Positions 38,625 to 49,558 of a stretch of 64,000 nt of DNA are shown in pieces. The translations under genes were made by a program, and so were the position numbers. Origin of the DNA: an uncultured Campylobacter sp. Its GTDB lineage: Bacteria > Campylobacterota > Campylobacteria > Campylobacterales > Campylobacteraceae. Each line of letters starts with the position of its first letter. The stretch's first letter is position 1. Below the pieces are notes generated by a model. That model was given only the letters and a program-made list of their open reading frames with translations. It was not told where the DNA came from and ran no database searches. The stretch is from assembly GCF_937997535.1 (NCBI RefSeq), contig NZ_CALKTT010000005.1:1-64000 (forward strand). Direction: 5' to 3'.

Positions 38625-41600
38625 ATTTTTTAAGTTTAACTTCCTTGTCTTTATACAGACCCGTTCCAACCGGGATTATGCGACCCAAAATTACGTTTTC
38701 TTTCAAGTCCTCTAATCGGTCAAATTTACCCGCGATACTAGCCTCGGTTAGAACCTTCGTAGTCTCTTGGAAGGACGCCGCCGAAATGACGCTATCGCTT
38801 CCTACGGCCGCACGAGTTACACCCAGCAGTACGGACTCTGCGATCGCAGGCTCGCCGCCCATCTTTACGATCCGCTCATTTTCCTCTTTAAATCTGCGGC
38901 GGCTGATCAGATCGCCGACGATAAGCTGAGTATCGCCGCTATCGACGATTCTGACTTGGCGGAGCATCTGAGATACGATGATCTCGATATGCTTGTCGCT
39001 AATAACGACGCCTTGAGAGCGATAAACCTGTTGAATTTCGCTGATCAGATAATAATGCAGCGCCTTTTCGCCTAAAATTCTAAGCACGTCATGCGAGCTG
39101 ATAACTCCGTCGGTAAGCTTCTCGCCTGCGTGGACGAACTCGCCGTTTCGCACTTGGATCTGGCGACTCTTATCGATTAGATACTCGGCGCTCGTTCCAT
39201 CCTCACCCTCGATTACGATGCGCTCTTTTGCGCGCAGTGCTTTATCGAAACGGACGGTTCCGTCGATGTCTGCGATGATCGCGGTATTTTTCGGGCGGCG
39301 AGCCTCAAATAGCTCCGATACGCGCGGCAAACCGCCGGTGATATCTTTTGATTTTGCAGCAGCTTTCGGCGTTCTAGCCAAAATATCCGCAATCGCTACC
39401 TGATCGCCCTTATTCGTAAAAATCGCAGTCTTCGGTCCTAGGTTGTATTTGATAGGCTCGCCCTTGCTAGGAGTTACGATAATAGCCGGCTTGACGCCTT
39501 GCGGAAGGTACTCGTTGATAACCAAACGGCTTTGGCCGGTAGTCTCGTCATATTGCTCCGTAGCGGTATATCCAGGCTCGATATCCTCAAAGCCGATCTT
39601 ACCCTCGCACTCTGCAGCCACAGGGATAGAATACGGATCCCACTCGGCGATAATTAATCTGTCGTCTTTTTTAGGCTTGGCGATAAGATCTTCACTTTTT
39701 ACGACGCTATTATCATCATAGGTAATGACAGATTCGCGCGGTATGTAGTGGCGGATCGCCTCTCTGCCGTTTTTATCGGAGATGACTACATACATGCCCT
39801 TCTCGCTTACAACGTGACCTTTTTTGATATCTCTTAGCCTCTCTAAATAATCACCTTTGAGGATGAAATACTTAAGCGTACCATTTGCTCCCGCTTTGAT
39901 CTTTTGGGTTACCGGCTCGCCGTCTTTGACGCGAAGTTCGCTTGCAAACGGAATTCGAGTAGGGATATTCCAGTCTTCTTTTATAACCTCTACTAAACTA
40001 TCATTTTCTCCAACGGTTTCGCCGTCTTTAAATACGATGTAGAATTTCCCCTCAACTTTACCGCTTACGCCCGCAAGCTCGGTAGGCTTGGCTAGATCGT
40101 GGCGTCGGATGGTATATTTAAATTCTTCTTTCTTGCCTTTTAGCGTAATATTCACATCATCATGAGTTATATCGATGCTTACCTTGCCGGTAATTGGAGC
40201 TTTGATCTTTGGCTCAACCAAAAGCACCGCGGCGTTTCTGCGGTTCATTACGATATTTTTGCCGCCGTTTTCGTAGGTCTTTACGTTGTAATATCTGATA
40301 AAGCCCTCCTTATCGGCGATTACTTGACGATCTTGCTGCTCGGTAGATGCAGTACCGCCGGCATGGAAGGTTCGTAGCGTAAGCTGCGTGCCCGGTTCGC
40401 CGATGGATTGCGCCGATATGATACCGACCGCTTCACCCGGTTTTACCAGCTTGCCCTCTCCCAAATTTACGCCGTAGCACTTCGCGCAAACCCCTTTTTC
40501 AGCCTTGCACGTAATAGGCGTACGGATGCTTACGGATTTGATGCCGGCATCGACTATGGTGCGTACCTCATTAACGCCTAGAAGCGTGCCTTCAGTAAAT
40601 AAAATTTCATTCGATACTGGATCAATCACATCCGAGCTTAGCACCCTACCCATAATCCTATCGGCTAGGCTTTCTATTTGCGTTCCGTTCTCTACAATCT
40701 CGGTAACCTCGATACCCTCGTGCGTGCCGCAGTCGTGCATCGTAACTCTGACGTTTTGTGCGACGTCGATCAGCTTTCGCGTTAGATATCCCGCATTTGC
40801 AGTCTTGAGTGCAGTATCGGCAAGACCCTTACGCGCGCCGTGGGTCGAGATGAAGTACTCGTTTACATTCAGACCTTCTCTAAAATTTGAAGTGATCGGC
40901 GTCTCGATGATCGAACCGTCTGGCTTACTCATCAGACCTCTCATGCCCGCTAGCTGCTTGATCTGCTCCGCGCTACCGCGTGCACCGCTATCGGCCATCA
41001 TATAGATCGAGTTAAAGCCGTCCTTATCCTTCTCCATCATCTTCATCATCTCATCGGCTAGCTTCTTACTAGTGCTGGTCCAGATGTCGATCGTTTTATT
41101 ATAGCGCTCGCCGTCAGTTAGCAAGCCCGCGCCGTATTGGTTCTGAACCTCTCTGACCTGCTTTTTAGCCTCTTCTACAAGACCTGCTTTAGACTTCGGC
41201 ACGATGATATCCGAAACGGAGATCGAAACGCCCGCTTTAGTCGCGGATTCAAAGCCTAAATTTTTAAGATTATCCAAAAATTCCGCGCTTATCTCAAGGC
41301 CGCCGTTTTTATAGACGTAATCGACAAGCTCGGCGATATCCTTTTTCTTCATAATCTTATTCCAAAGATGATCCGGAATAAAGCTAGGCAGGATCGATTT
41401 GATGATCAAGCGGCCCGCGGTCGTAAAGATAATGCGGCGATCGATCATCGTTTTGATTTTAGCGTGGATATCCAGAGCGTTTGCCTCCACGGCGAGCATT
41501 ACCTCATCGACGTTTGCAAAAATTTTATTCGTTCCCTTAGCGCCCGGCTTTTCGAGGCTTAGATAATAAATTCCCAAAACCATATCCTGGCTAGGCACCG

Positions 41601-43137
41601 CGACGGGCTTTCCGCTCGCAGGAAGCAAGATATTCATCGAGCTTAGCATTAAAATTTTGCACTCCGCGATCGCCTCTTGGCTAAGCGGCACGTGCACCGC
41701 CATCTGATCGCCGTCGAAGTCTGCATTGAACGCGGCGCAAACTAGCGGATGCAGCCTGATAGCCTTGCCCTCGACGAGCACGGGATGAAACGCCTGAATA
41801 GACATCTTATGAAGCGTCGGCGCGCGGTTTAGCATAACCGGGTGATCCTTTACGACCTCCTCCAAGCACTCCCAAACTTCATTGATCCTATTTTCAATCA
41901 TCTTTTTAGCCTGCTTGACGGTCGTAGCATAGCCCTTCTCTTGCAGGCGTGCGATTAGATGCGGCTTGAATAACTCAAGCGCCATAGTTTTAGGCAGACC
42001 GCACTGATCCATGCGTAAATTTGGACCTACGACGATGACGGAGCGACCCGAAAAATCCACACGCTTTCCGAGTAAATTTTGACGGAAGCGACCTTGTTTA
42101 CCCTTAATGATCTCGCTTAGAGATTTAAGCGGTCGCTTATTGGCGCCCTTTACGGCGTTAGCGCGACGTCCATTGTCAAAAAGTGCGTCCACCGCTTCTT
42201 GAAGCATTCGTTTTTCATTACGAATGATGATCTCGGGTGCATCGAGCTCCATCAGCCTTTTGAGTCTAGAATTTCGATTGATGACGCGGCGGTATAGATC
42301 GTTTACGTCCGAAACTGCAAATTTACCGCCCTCAAGGCTAACGAGCGGGCGTAGATCGGCAGGCAGCACGGGCAGATTTGTAATCATCATCCACTCGGGC
42401 TTATTACCGGAATTTAAAAAGCTCTCGACGACTTTTAGACGCTTGACGATAGTTTTTTTCTTCGCTTCGGAGTTTGTGTTATCCATCTCCTCTTTCAAAG
42501 AATTTAAAATTTCAACTAAATCAAGCTCAGCTAGCATATCGCGGATTACCTGACCACCCATTTTGGCGACGAAGCCTGTCTGCGAAAAGCGCTCTTTTAA
42601 GCTCTGATACTGCTCCTCATTTAAAACGTCGTATTTTTCGACCTTTTTAGAATTTTCGTTGTCGTAAAATGCCTCGCCTGCACTTTCTACGATGTAAGCC
42701 TCATAATAAAGCACGCGCTCAAGATCTTTCATCTTGATATTTAGAAGCGTACCGATGCGGCTAGGCAAGGAATTTACGTACCAAATATGTGCTACCGGCG
42801 TTACCAGCTCAATATGCCCCATTCTAGTACGGCGAACCTTCGAGCTCGTGATCTCGACGCCGCACTTTTCGCACTTCCAGCCCTTATAACGCATCTTTTT
42901 ATATTTACCGCAGATGCACTCATAATCTCTTACGGGGCCGAAAATTTTAGCGCAAAAAAGTCCGTCGCGCTCCGGCTTAAGCGTGCGGTAATTGATGGTT
43001 TCGGGCTTTTTGACCTCGCCGTGGCTCCAAGCCTTGATCTGCTCGGGACTAGCAAGCCTGATTGCAAACGCGTCGAAGTCGTGGACTCTGGCGTCCTCTT
43101 TTATTTCTATTCTTTCTAAATTTGAATTATCGCTCAT
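38623..43137 (-). CDS. rpoC: DNA-directed RNA polymerase subunit beta'
   Basis: 1504 residues. Zinc finger region CICGKYKKMRYKGWKCEKCG near the N-terminus and the catalytic NADFDGD motif are present. Its start overlaps the rpoB stop by 4 bp (ATGA). In Helicobacter rpoB and rpoC are fused; here they are separate, as in Campylobacter. Part of the RNA polymerase core. Confidence 0.99.
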   Translation of the reverse strand: MSDNSNLERIEIKEDARVHDFDAFAIRLASPEQIKAWSHGEVKKPETINYRTLKPERDGLFCAKIFGPVRDYECICGKYKKMRYKGWKCEKCGVEITSSKVRRTRMGHIELVTPVAHIWYVNSLPSRIGTLLNIKMKDLERVLYYEAYIVESAGEAFYDNENSKKVEKYDVLNEEQYQSLKERFSQTGFVAKMGGQVIRDMLAELDLVEILNSLKEEMDNTNSEAKKKTIVKRLKVVESFLNSGNKPEWMMITNLPVLPADLRPLVSLEGGKFAVSDVNDLYRRVINRNSRLKRLMELDAPEIIIRNEKRMLQEAVDALFDNGRRANAVKGANKRPLKSLSEIIKGKQGRFRQNLLGKRVDFSGRSVIVVGPNLRMDQCGLPKTMALELFKPHLIARLQEKGYATTVKQAKKMIENRINEVWECLEEVVKDHPVMLNRAPTLHKMSIQAFHPVLVEGKAIRLHPLVCAAFNADFDGDQMAVHVPLSQEAIAECKILMLSSMNILLPASGKPVAVPSQDMVLGIYYLSLEKPGAKGTNKIFANVDEVMLAVEANALDIHAKIKTMIDRRIIFTTAGRLIIKSILPSFIPDHLWNKIMKKKDIAELVDYVYKNGGLEISAEFLDNLKNLGFESATKAGVSISVSDIIVPKSKAGLVEEAKKQVREVQNQYGAGLLTDGERYNKTIDIWTSTSKKLADEMMKMMEKDKDGFNSIYMMADSGARGSAEQIKQLAGMRGLMSKPDGSIIETPITSNFREGLNVNEYFISTHGARKGLADTALKTANAGYLTRKLIDVAQNVRVTMHDCGTHEGIEVTEIVENGTQIESLADRIMGRVLSSDVIDPVSNEILFTEGTLLGVNEVRTIVDAGIKSVSIRTPITCKAEKGVCAKCYGVNLGEGKLVKPGEAVGIISAQSIGEPGTQLTLRTFHAGGTASTEQQDRQVIADKEGFIRYYNVKTYENGGKNIVMNRRNAAVLLVEPKIKAPITGKVSIDITHDDVNITLKGKKEEFKYTIRRHDLAKPTELAGVSGKVEGKFYIVFKDGETVGENDSLVEVIKEDWNIPTRIPFASELRVKDGEPVTQKIKAGANGTLKYFILKGDYLERLRDIKKGHVVSEKGMYVVISDKNGREAIRHYIPRESVITYDDNSVVKSEDLIAKPKKDDRLIIAEWDPYSIPVAAECEGKIGFEDIEPGYTATEQYDETTGQSRLVINEYLPQGVKPAIIVTPSKGEPIKYNLGPKTAIFTNKGDQVAIADILARTPKAAAKSKDITGGLPRVSELFEARRPKNTAIIADIDGTVRFDKALRAKERIVIEGEDGTSAEYLIDKSRQIQVRNGEFVHAGEKLTDGVISSHDVLRILGEKALHYYLISEIQQVYRSQGVVISDKHIEIIVSQMLRQVRIVDSGDTQLIVGDLISRRRFKEENERIVKMGGEPAIAESVLLGVTRAAVGSDSVISAASFQETTKVLTEASIAGKFDRLEDLKENVILGRIIPVGTGLYKDKEVKLKK

Positions 43138-46100
43138 TTATTCTCTCCATTCTCGTAAATTTCAACGTCTAGAGCAAGCGATTTAAGCTCGTTTGTTAAA
43201 ACAAAAAATGTCTCAGGAATTCCTGTAGACGGAACGTTTTCGCCTTTTGTCAGCGCCTTATACGCAGCCAAGCGTCCGTCGACGTCGTCGGATTTGATCG
43301 TTAGCATTTCGCGGAGCGTATATGCCGCGCCGTATGCCTCCAGAGCCCAAACTTCCATCTCGCCGAATCTTTGACCGCCGAATAGCGCCTTGCCGCCGAC
43401 CGGCTGCTGCGTAACTAGGCTGTAAGGACCGGTGCTTCTTGCGTGAACCTTTTCGTCGACTAGGTGGTGCAGCTTGAGATAATACATGCAGCCCACGTTT
43501 ACGCGCTCTTTGATCTTTTCGCCGGTGCGACCATCGTAAAGCTCGGTCTTACCGTCCTGATCGATACCCGCCATTTCAAATAGCTTTTTGAAATCCTCCG
43601 GCACGATGCCTTCAAATATCGGAGCGGAAAATCTCACCCCTTTCGCCCAGTCTCTAGCGTATTTCAAAAGATCTTCGTCGCTGATCTTCTCAAGCGTTTT
43701 TTTAGCCTGCATTAGCTTGGAAACGCCCGCGATCTCAATCATTTTGGCGCGAAGGGTTTTTATCCATTCGCCCGTTTTCTCCTCTAAAATTTTAGCGATC
43801 TGCTCGCCTAAGCGCCAGCCCACAAGACCTAAGTGGCTCTCCATTATCTGGCCGATATTCATACGGCTTGGAACGCCGAGAGGATTTAGCACGATATCCA
43901 CGCGCTGTCCGCTAGGCAGATACGGCATATCGACCTCAGGGACGATATTTGAGACGATACCCTTGTTTCCGTGGCGACCCGCCATCTTATCGCCCACTTT
44001 TAGCTTGCGCTTAGTTGCTATATAGACCTTTACGAGCTTAACGACGCCGCTTGGCAAGATATCGTCTTTTTCTAAAATTTCGATCTTTTCGTCATGCTCC
44101 TCTTTGAGCTTGCGCTTCTCGTTTTGGAAGTGATTTTTTAGCTCTTCGTATTCCTTCTGAACAGCTTTAGAATAAGCCTTAACGAAGGAATTTAACGTAA
44201 AGCGGTTGGAGCTTTCAAGCTCCTCTTTTTTAACCTTATCGCCCTTTTTATAATCTTTTTTATTTAGGCTTTGATCGCTTTGCAAAGCGCTTTTAGAAAG
44301 AAGCGCCACTACCTTTAGCATCTCTTCGCGATCAAGCATCAAAAGCCTATCGTGATGCTCCCTTTCGAGCTCGGTTTTTTCATCCTCATAGGCTTTGTTC
44401 GTGCGTGGATCCTTCTCGTAGCCCTTTTTGGTAAAAATTTTAACGTCGATTACCACGCCTTCCATAGAGGCGGTCGCGTAGAGAGATTTATTTACCACAT
44501 GTCCCGCCTTCTCGCCAAAAATTGCGCGCAAAAGCCTCTCTTCAGGCGTCGGTTTAACCTCGCCCTTCGGAGTTACCTTGCCTACTAGGATCATGCCAGG
44601 TTTGACGTGAGTACCGATCTTTACGATACCGCTATCATCGAGGTGGGTAAGCTCCTCCTCTTTGATATTAGGGATGTCGCGCGTGATCTCCTCCACGCCG
44701 TCTTTAAGCTCTCTAGCCTCGATCTCCTTTTCATAAACATGCACGCTGGTGTATTCGTCGGCACGAATCATCTTTTCGCTCATGACTACGGCGTCTTCGT
44801 AATTGTAGCCGTGCCACGGCATGAAAGCTATAAGGGCGTTTTTGCCGATCGCAAGTTCGCCGCCATCCATGCTAGGGCCGTCGGCTATGATTTGACCCGC
44901 CTTTATCACGTCGCCTTTGCGCACGATAGGACGCTGTGAAAAGGTAGTGTTTTGGTTAGTGCGTAAATTTTTCTCCATCGAGTAGTGATCGATAAACGGC
45001 CCCTTCTCGTCCTCGCCTAAAATAAAGATATTTTTATTATCGACCTTTTCTACGACGCCGTCGCGACCGGCCTTGATCGCTTCCCACGAATCGCGTGCGA
45101 TGATCGCCTCCATACCCGTTCCGACGATAGGGGCGGTAGAGTGCAGAAGTGGTACGGCTTGGCGCTGCATGTTCGAGCCCATAAGCGCGCGATTAGCGTC
45201 GTCGTGCTCTAAAAACGGGATCAACGACGCCGCTACGCCCGCGACCATACCGGAGCAAAGGTCTATCAAAGAAATATCCTCGCGCTTGGCCATAATATTT
45301 TCGCCGTCTTTTCTGACCTCTAAAAGCTCCTCTACGATATTACCCTCCTCGTCCAATTTAGCGGACGCAGGAGCGATTACGAGCCCCTCTTCCTGCGTAG
45401 CGGTAAGATAGACGATCTCGTCGGTAACCTTACCGTTTACGACCTTTTTATACGGAGCCTCGACAAAGCCAAGATCATTTACCTTCGCATAGGTCGCTAG
45501 GGTATTGATCAGACCGATGTTTTGACCCTCAGGGGTCTCGATAGGGCAAATTCTACCGTAGTGCGTAGGATGGACGTCACGCACCTCAAAGCCTGCGCGT
45601 TCTTTAACTAGTCCGCCTTCGCCCAGCGCAGATAGACGACGCTTATGCGTAACCTCGCTAAGCGGGTTGGTCTGATCCATAAACTGGCTTAGCTGGCCGC
45701 CGGTGAAAAATTCCATAAGCGTAGTGGTGATGGTTTTAGGGTTTACGAAATCATACGGCATAAGCTCGTCTAAATTTCCGCTAATGCCGGTAAATTTATC
45801 TTTGATCGCCTTTTGAACCTTGATAAATCCAAGGTGCATCTCGTTCGCCAAAAGCTCGCCGATCGAGCGGATGCGGCGATTGCCGAGATTGTCGCGATCA
45901 TCGATGAAGCCGTCGCCGTTTTTAACTCTAATTAAATATTTCGCCGTCTTGATAATATCCTCGCTGGTTAGCACGGTTACGTACTCCGGCGCCTCGATGC
46001 CTAGTTTATGGTTCATCTTCATACGGCCGACTTTAGTTAGATCGTAGCGCTCCGGATTAAAAAACAGATCGTTTACGAAGCTCTTTGCCGCTTCTTTTAC

Positions 46101-47270
46101 CACCGGCTCGCCCGGGCGCATAACCTTGTAAATTCTAATCGCGGCCAGATCATTCTCGTCGTCTACGCCCTCGCTTTGCTGCAAGAGCTTAAGCGCGTCC
46201 GCATCTTGAATAAAAGAATTTATGATAGAAGTGTCTACGCCGCTAGCTAGGTCGTTGGCGATCGTAAATTTTTTCTCGGTGTTAGCGATCTTGGCTAGCT
46301 TGCCCTCATCTAGCGCAGTTAGCGAATCAAAAAGCACCTCGCCGCTGTTTTTATCAACGATGGCGTCGGCTAGGTAGCGCTCGGCTAAAATTTCAACCGG
46401 ATACTCGATGAGTTTTAGTCCGTCCTCTGCTAACTTCTCTGCTTTTTTGGATGTTAGGCGCTTGCTTGCTTGATGAAGCACTTCGCCCTTTTCGTTTATA
46501 ATGTCGTAATCGAGCCTGCCCACGTATTCTTTCGGATCGAAATCGGTTAGGAATTTTCCTTTTTTAATATAGATCGTCTTAATAGGATAAAATAATTTTA
46601 TGATGTCTTGTTTTTTGTAGCCGAGTGCGCGAAATAGGATCGTGATCGGAACCTTGCGCCTTTTATTTATGCGCACATATAGTACGTCTTTTACGTCGTA
46701 TTCGAAATACAGCCAGCTGCCGCGATCAGGTATTATTTGAGCGGTGTAGATAAGTTTATTTAGAACCGTAGGGCTCTCTTCCTCTTTGAAGATTACACCC
46801 GGGCTTCTGTGCAGCTGATTTACGACGACACGCTCTACGCCGTTTATGATAAATGAAATTCTGTCGGTCATTAAAGGAATGTCGCGAATGAATATATCTT
46901 GTTCTTTGATCTCTTTTACGCCGATTTTTTTGCCCGTCTTTTCATCGCGCTCATGCACGAGCAGACGGAGCTTCATCTTTAAATTTACCGAATAAGTAAG
47001 CCCTCTTTCCATGCATTCTCTAATCGAATACTTTGGCTTTGAAATTTCGCTACTTACATACTCGATACTTAGTCTATTCTGTGCATCGTGGATAGGAAAA
47101 ATGGCTTTGAAAACCTTCTCTATGCCGCTTTCTCCACCCGAGTTATCAAGATTTAAAAAATGATCAAAACTTTTCTTTTGTAGTTGTAATAAATTCGGAA
47201 TTTCGATGTCTTTGGGAACCTTTGAAAAATCCACCCTAAGACGATTTCCTGAATATAGGCTGTTTAACAT
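43134..47270 (-). CDS. rpoB: DNA-directed RNA polymerase subunit beta
   Basis: 1378 residues from ATG 47270, the usual family start (MLNSLYSGNRLRVDFS); GAGGTAGTGGA is the ribosome site. An in-frame ATG at 47327 is not used. The rifampicin region (SQFMDQTNPLSEVTHKRR) is wild-type-like. Part of the RNA polymerase core. Confidence 0.99.
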   Translation of the reverse strand: MLNSLYSGNRLRVDFSKVPKDIEIPNLLQLQKKSFDHFLNLDNSGGESGIEKVFKAIFPIHDAQNRLSIEYVSSEISKPKYSIRECMERGLTYSVNLKMKLRLLVHERDEKTGKKIGVKEIKEQDIFIRDIPLMTDRISFIINGVERVVVNQLHRSPGVIFKEEESPTVLNKLIYTAQIIPDRGSWLYFEYDVKDVLYVRINKRRKVPITILFRALGYKKQDIIKLFYPIKTIYIKKGKFLTDFDPKEYVGRLDYDIINEKGEVLHQASKRLTSKKAEKLAEDGLKLIEYPVEILAERYLADAIVDKNSGEVLFDSLTALDEGKLAKIANTEKKFTIANDLASGVDTSIINSFIQDADALKLLQQSEGVDDENDLAAIRIYKVMRPGEPVVKEAAKSFVNDLFFNPERYDLTKVGRMKMNHKLGIEAPEYVTVLTSEDIIKTAKYLIRVKNGDGFIDDRDNLGNRRIRSIGELLANEMHLGFIKVQKAIKDKFTGISGNLDELMPYDFVNPKTITTTLMEFFTGGQLSQFMDQTNPLSEVTHKRRLSALGEGGLVKERAGFEVRDVHPTHYGRICPIETPEGQNIGLINTLATYAKVNDLGFVEAPYKKVVNGKVTDEIVYLTATQEEGLVIAPASAKLDEEGNIVEELLEVRKDGENIMAKREDISLIDLCSGMVAGVAASLIPFLEHDDANRALMGSNMQRQAVPLLHSTAPIVGTGMEAIIARDSWEAIKAGRDGVVEKVDNKNIFILGEDEKGPFIDHYSMEKNLRTNQNTTFSQRPIVRKGDVIKAGQIIADGPSMDGGELAIGKNALIAFMPWHGYNYEDAVVMSEKMIRADEYTSVHVYEKEIEARELKDGVEEITRDIPNIKEEELTHLDDSGIVKIGTHVKPGMILVGKVTPKGEVKPTPEERLLRAIFGEKAGHVVNKSLYATASMEGVVIDVKIFTKKGYEKDPRTNKAYEDEKTELEREHHDRLLMLDREEMLKVVALLSKSALQSDQSLNKKDYKKGDKVKKEELESSNRFTLNSFVKAYSKAVQKEYEELKNHFQNEKRKLKEEHDEKIEILEKDDILPSGVVKLVKVYIATKRKLKVGDKMAGRHGNKGIVSNIVPEVDMPYLPSGQRVDIVLNPLGVPSRMNIGQIMESHLGLVGWRLGEQIAKILEEKTGEWIKTLRAKMIEIAGVSKLMQAKKTLEKISDEDLLKYARDWAKGVRFSAPIFEGIVPEDFKKLFEMAGIDQDGKTELYDGRTGEKIKERVNVGCMYYLKLHHLVDEKVHARSTGPYSLVTQQPVGGKALFGGQRFGEMEVWALEAYGAAYTLREMLTIKSDDVDGRLAAYKALTKGENVPSTGIPETFFVLTNELKSLALDVEIYENGENK

Positions 47271-47337
47271 TCCACTACCTCGTAGTTGTATTTTAAAGAA
47301 AGAAGTGCCGCTGCGACGCACCGGCACACATTTGTAT

Positions 47338-47357
47338 GCGAAATTTTAAAATTTCGC
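47338..47357. repeat. 20-bp palindrome with AATTTTAAAATT core, rplL-rpoB gap
   Basis: GCG arms around the core AAATTTTAAAATTT; a perfect palindrome between rplL and rpoB. Could form a short hairpin in the message. See also 48278 and 50568. Confidence 0.6.
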
Positions 47358-47360
47358 GAT

Positions 47361-47741
47361 TTATTTGAGTTCGACTTTAGCGCCTGCTTCTTCAAGCTCT
47401 TTTTTAGCCTTCTCGGCATCTTCTTTGTTAAGTCCCTCTTTAAGAACGGACGGAGTAGCCTCAGTAGCGTCTTTGGCTTCTTTTAGGCCAAGGCCCGTTA
47501 AGGCGCGAACAACCTTAATTACATTGATTTTCTTATCGCCTGCATCAAGCAATACGACATCGAATTCTGTTTTCTCTTCAGCCGCTGCCGCACCTGCGCC
47601 GCCAGCGCCTGCGCCGCCTGCTACCATAACCGGAGCTGCGCTTACGCCGAATTTTTCTTCGAATTCTTTAACTAGTTCGCTAAGCTCTAGCACCGAAAGA
47701 TTAGAGATATACTCTAAAACATCTTCTTTTGAAATTGCCAT
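47361..47741 (-). CDS. rplL: 50S ribosomal protein L7/L12
   Basis: 126 residues with the Ala-rich hinge (APVMVAGGAGAGGAGAAAAE) between the dimer part and the C-terminal domain. It forms the stalk that recruits translation factors. Follows rplJ by 20 bp. Confidence 0.98.
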   Translation of the reverse strand: MAISKEDVLEYISNLSVLELSELVKEFEEKFGVSAAPVMVAGGAGAGGAGAAAAEEKTEFDVVLLDAGDKKINVIKVVRALTGLGLKEAKDATEATPSVLKEGLNKEDAEKAKKELEEAGAKVELK

Positions 47742-47761
47742 TTTATTCTCCTAAATTTTAA

Positions 47762-48241
47762 TTAAGCGCTAGCTTCTTTTTTCTGCTTAAGCGCATTTAA
47801 GCCGATCGTAAAATTTTGAATCGGCGCATTCCATACTTGAAGTAACATCGCGATAAGCTCGTCTCTCGAAGGCATCTTCGAAAGCGCTCTAACCTTATCT
47901 ACGCCGGCTACTTCCCCATCGATATGAGCGGTCTTAAGCTTAAAAATTTCGTTTTTCTCTTCAAATTTAGCCGCTACTTTACATACAGAAAGCTGCTCGC
48001 CCCATAAGAAGATATTGGTATCTTTAAAGCTAAGTCCGTTTTTTTCGGCATTTTTTAATGCGATATTAGCTAGGGTGTTTTTAATAACCCGAACCTTTAC
48101 GCCCGCTTCGCGCGCGCTATTTCTAAGATCTTCAAGCTGCTTAACGCTAAGGCCTTTAAAATCGGAAATTACTATAGCTTCGCTAGCCTTAAAAGCCTCG
48201 CCAAGCTCCGCTACTATCTTTGATTTTTCGTCTCTCGTCAT
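47762..48241 (-). CDS. rplJ: 50S ribosomal protein L10
   Basis: 159 residues; MTRDEKSKIVAELGEAF...SEAIVISDFKGL is typical. It anchors L7/L12 to the stalk base, and in many bacteria L10 represses its own rplJL leader. Confidence 0.98.
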   Translation of the reverse strand: MTRDEKSKIVAELGEAFKASEAIVISDFKGLSVKQLEDLRNSAREAGVKVRVIKNTLANIALKNAEKNGLSFKDTNIFLWGEQLSVCKVAAKFEEKNEIFKLKTAHIDGEVAGVDKVRALSKMPSRDELIAMLLQVWNAPIQNFTIGLNALKQKKEASA

Positions 48242-48277
48242 TAGGTCTCCTTTCCGATCGGTGATTTCAAGCCAAGC

Positions 48278-48301
48278 GATCGAAATTTTAAAATTTCGAT
48301 C
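48278..48301. repeat. 24-bp perfect palindrome in the rplA-rplJ gap
   Basis: GATCG arms around AAATTTTAAAATTT, no mismatch. In the message ahead of rplJ it could fold as a hairpin; a role in attenuation or in L10 control is conceivable but not shown. Confidence 0.6.
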
Positions 48302-48354
48302 AATTAAGTTAAAAACCTTGAGCTATCTCCAATCTAAGATAAAAATTTAAAATT

Positions 48355-49056
48355 TTATTTTAAATCGATTATTTCTTGATTATCCAGCGTAACCGCAGGA
48401 CTCATAGTAAGTGAAAGCGATGCATGAGTTACGTATCTACCCTTCGCAGTCGCTGGCTTATGCTTATTTATGGTTTTGATAAACGTCGTAATATTGTCTA
48501 AAAGCTGCTCTTTGCTAAAGCTCGCCTTGCCAAGGCCTGCGTGGATATTTCCTTGCTTATCGACGCGGAAATTTACCTGTCCACCCTTAGCATTTTTAAC
48601 GGCCTGAGCGACATCCATAGTAACGGTACCGGTTTTAGGGTTCGGCATAACGCCTTTTGGACCGAGAATACGACCTACCTTACCGACTAGTCCCATTAAA
48701 TTTGGAGTGGCGATAAGAACATCGAAATTTATATTTCCCTTTTGAATCTCTTCGATCAGATCATCGGCACCCACGATATCGGCACCTGCTTCGCTAGCCT
48801 CGCTAGCTTTTGCGTCTTTTGCAACCACGGCTACTCGAACGCTCTTGCCAGTACCAGCAGGCAAAACGACCGAGCCGCGCACCATCTGATCGGCATGTCT
48901 TGGATCTACGTTTAGTTTAAGAGCGATCTCCACCGTCTCGTCAAATTTAGCAGAAGCTAGAGTTTTTACTGTGCTTACCGCTTCGTCTACACTATAAATT
49001 TTATTTACGTCAACTTTTTTTAAAAGTTCGTTGAATCTTTTTGAATTTTTTGGCAT
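48355..49056 (-). CDS. rplA: 50S ribosomal protein L1
   Basis: 233 residues; the L1 stretch LMGLVGKVGRILGPKGVMPNPKTGTV is intact. Binds 23S rRNA at the E-site stalk and is a translational repressor in E. coli. Confidence 0.98.
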   Translation of the reverse strand: MPKNSKRFNELLKKVDVNKIYSVDEAVSTVKTLASAKFDETVEIALKLNVDPRHADQMVRGSVVLPAGTGKSVRVAVVAKDAKASEASEAGADIVGADDLIEEIQKGNINFDVLIATPNLMGLVGKVGRILGPKGVMPNPKTGTVTMDVAQAVKNAKGGQVNFRVDKQGNIHAGLGKASFSKEQLLDNITTFIKTINKHKPATAKGRYVTHASLSLTMSPAVTLDNQEIIDLK

Positions 49057-49112
49057 ATATTTCTCCGCAATTAAAGTGCTACCGCTTTTTTAAACCTTAG
49101 CGGTCAAAAGGT

Positions 49113-49538
49113 CTAGTCAGTGACCGTAATACCCATAGAACGAGCCGAACCCGCTATAATCCTAGCAGCCTGCTCTCTATCTTTGGTATTCAGATCGGCG
49201 ATCTTTTTCTCGACGATCTCTAAAACTTGAGCCTTAGTTAAGGATGCTACCTTCTTTTTAAGAGGATTGTCCGAACCCTTATCTATCTTCGCCGCTTTTT
49301 TGATCAAATCCGTCGCAGGCGGTTGCTTAGTGATGAAAGTAAAGCTTTTATCGGCATAAACCGTGATAATGACCGGAATATTAAAGCCCGCCATATCTTT
49401 GGTTCGCTCGTTAAACGCTTTGCAAAATTCCATAATATTAACGCCCTTTTGACCTAGTGCAGGACCTACCGGCGGGCTTGGATTTGCTTTTGCGGCCGCT
49501 ATTTGCAGCTTGATTTCGCCAACAACTTTCTTAGCCAT
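49113..49538 (-). CDS. rplK: 50S ribosomal protein L11
   Basis: 141 residues; the KLQIAAAKANPSPPVGPALGQ start is typical. Binds the GTPase centre of 23S rRNA. Confidence 0.98.
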   Translation of the reverse strand: MAKKVVGEIKLQIAAAKANPSPPVGPALGQKGVNIMEFCKAFNERTKDMAGFNIPVIITVYADKSFTFITKQPPATDLIKKAAKIDKGSDNPLKKKVASLTKAQVLEIVEKKIADLNTKDREQAARIIAGSARSMGITVTD

Positions 49539-49558
49539 AAATTTACTCCTTATAAAAT

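Noticed and set aside
47271..47327. Longer start for rpoB
   Set aside because: The family start at 47270 has a proper ribosome site and gives the expected length.
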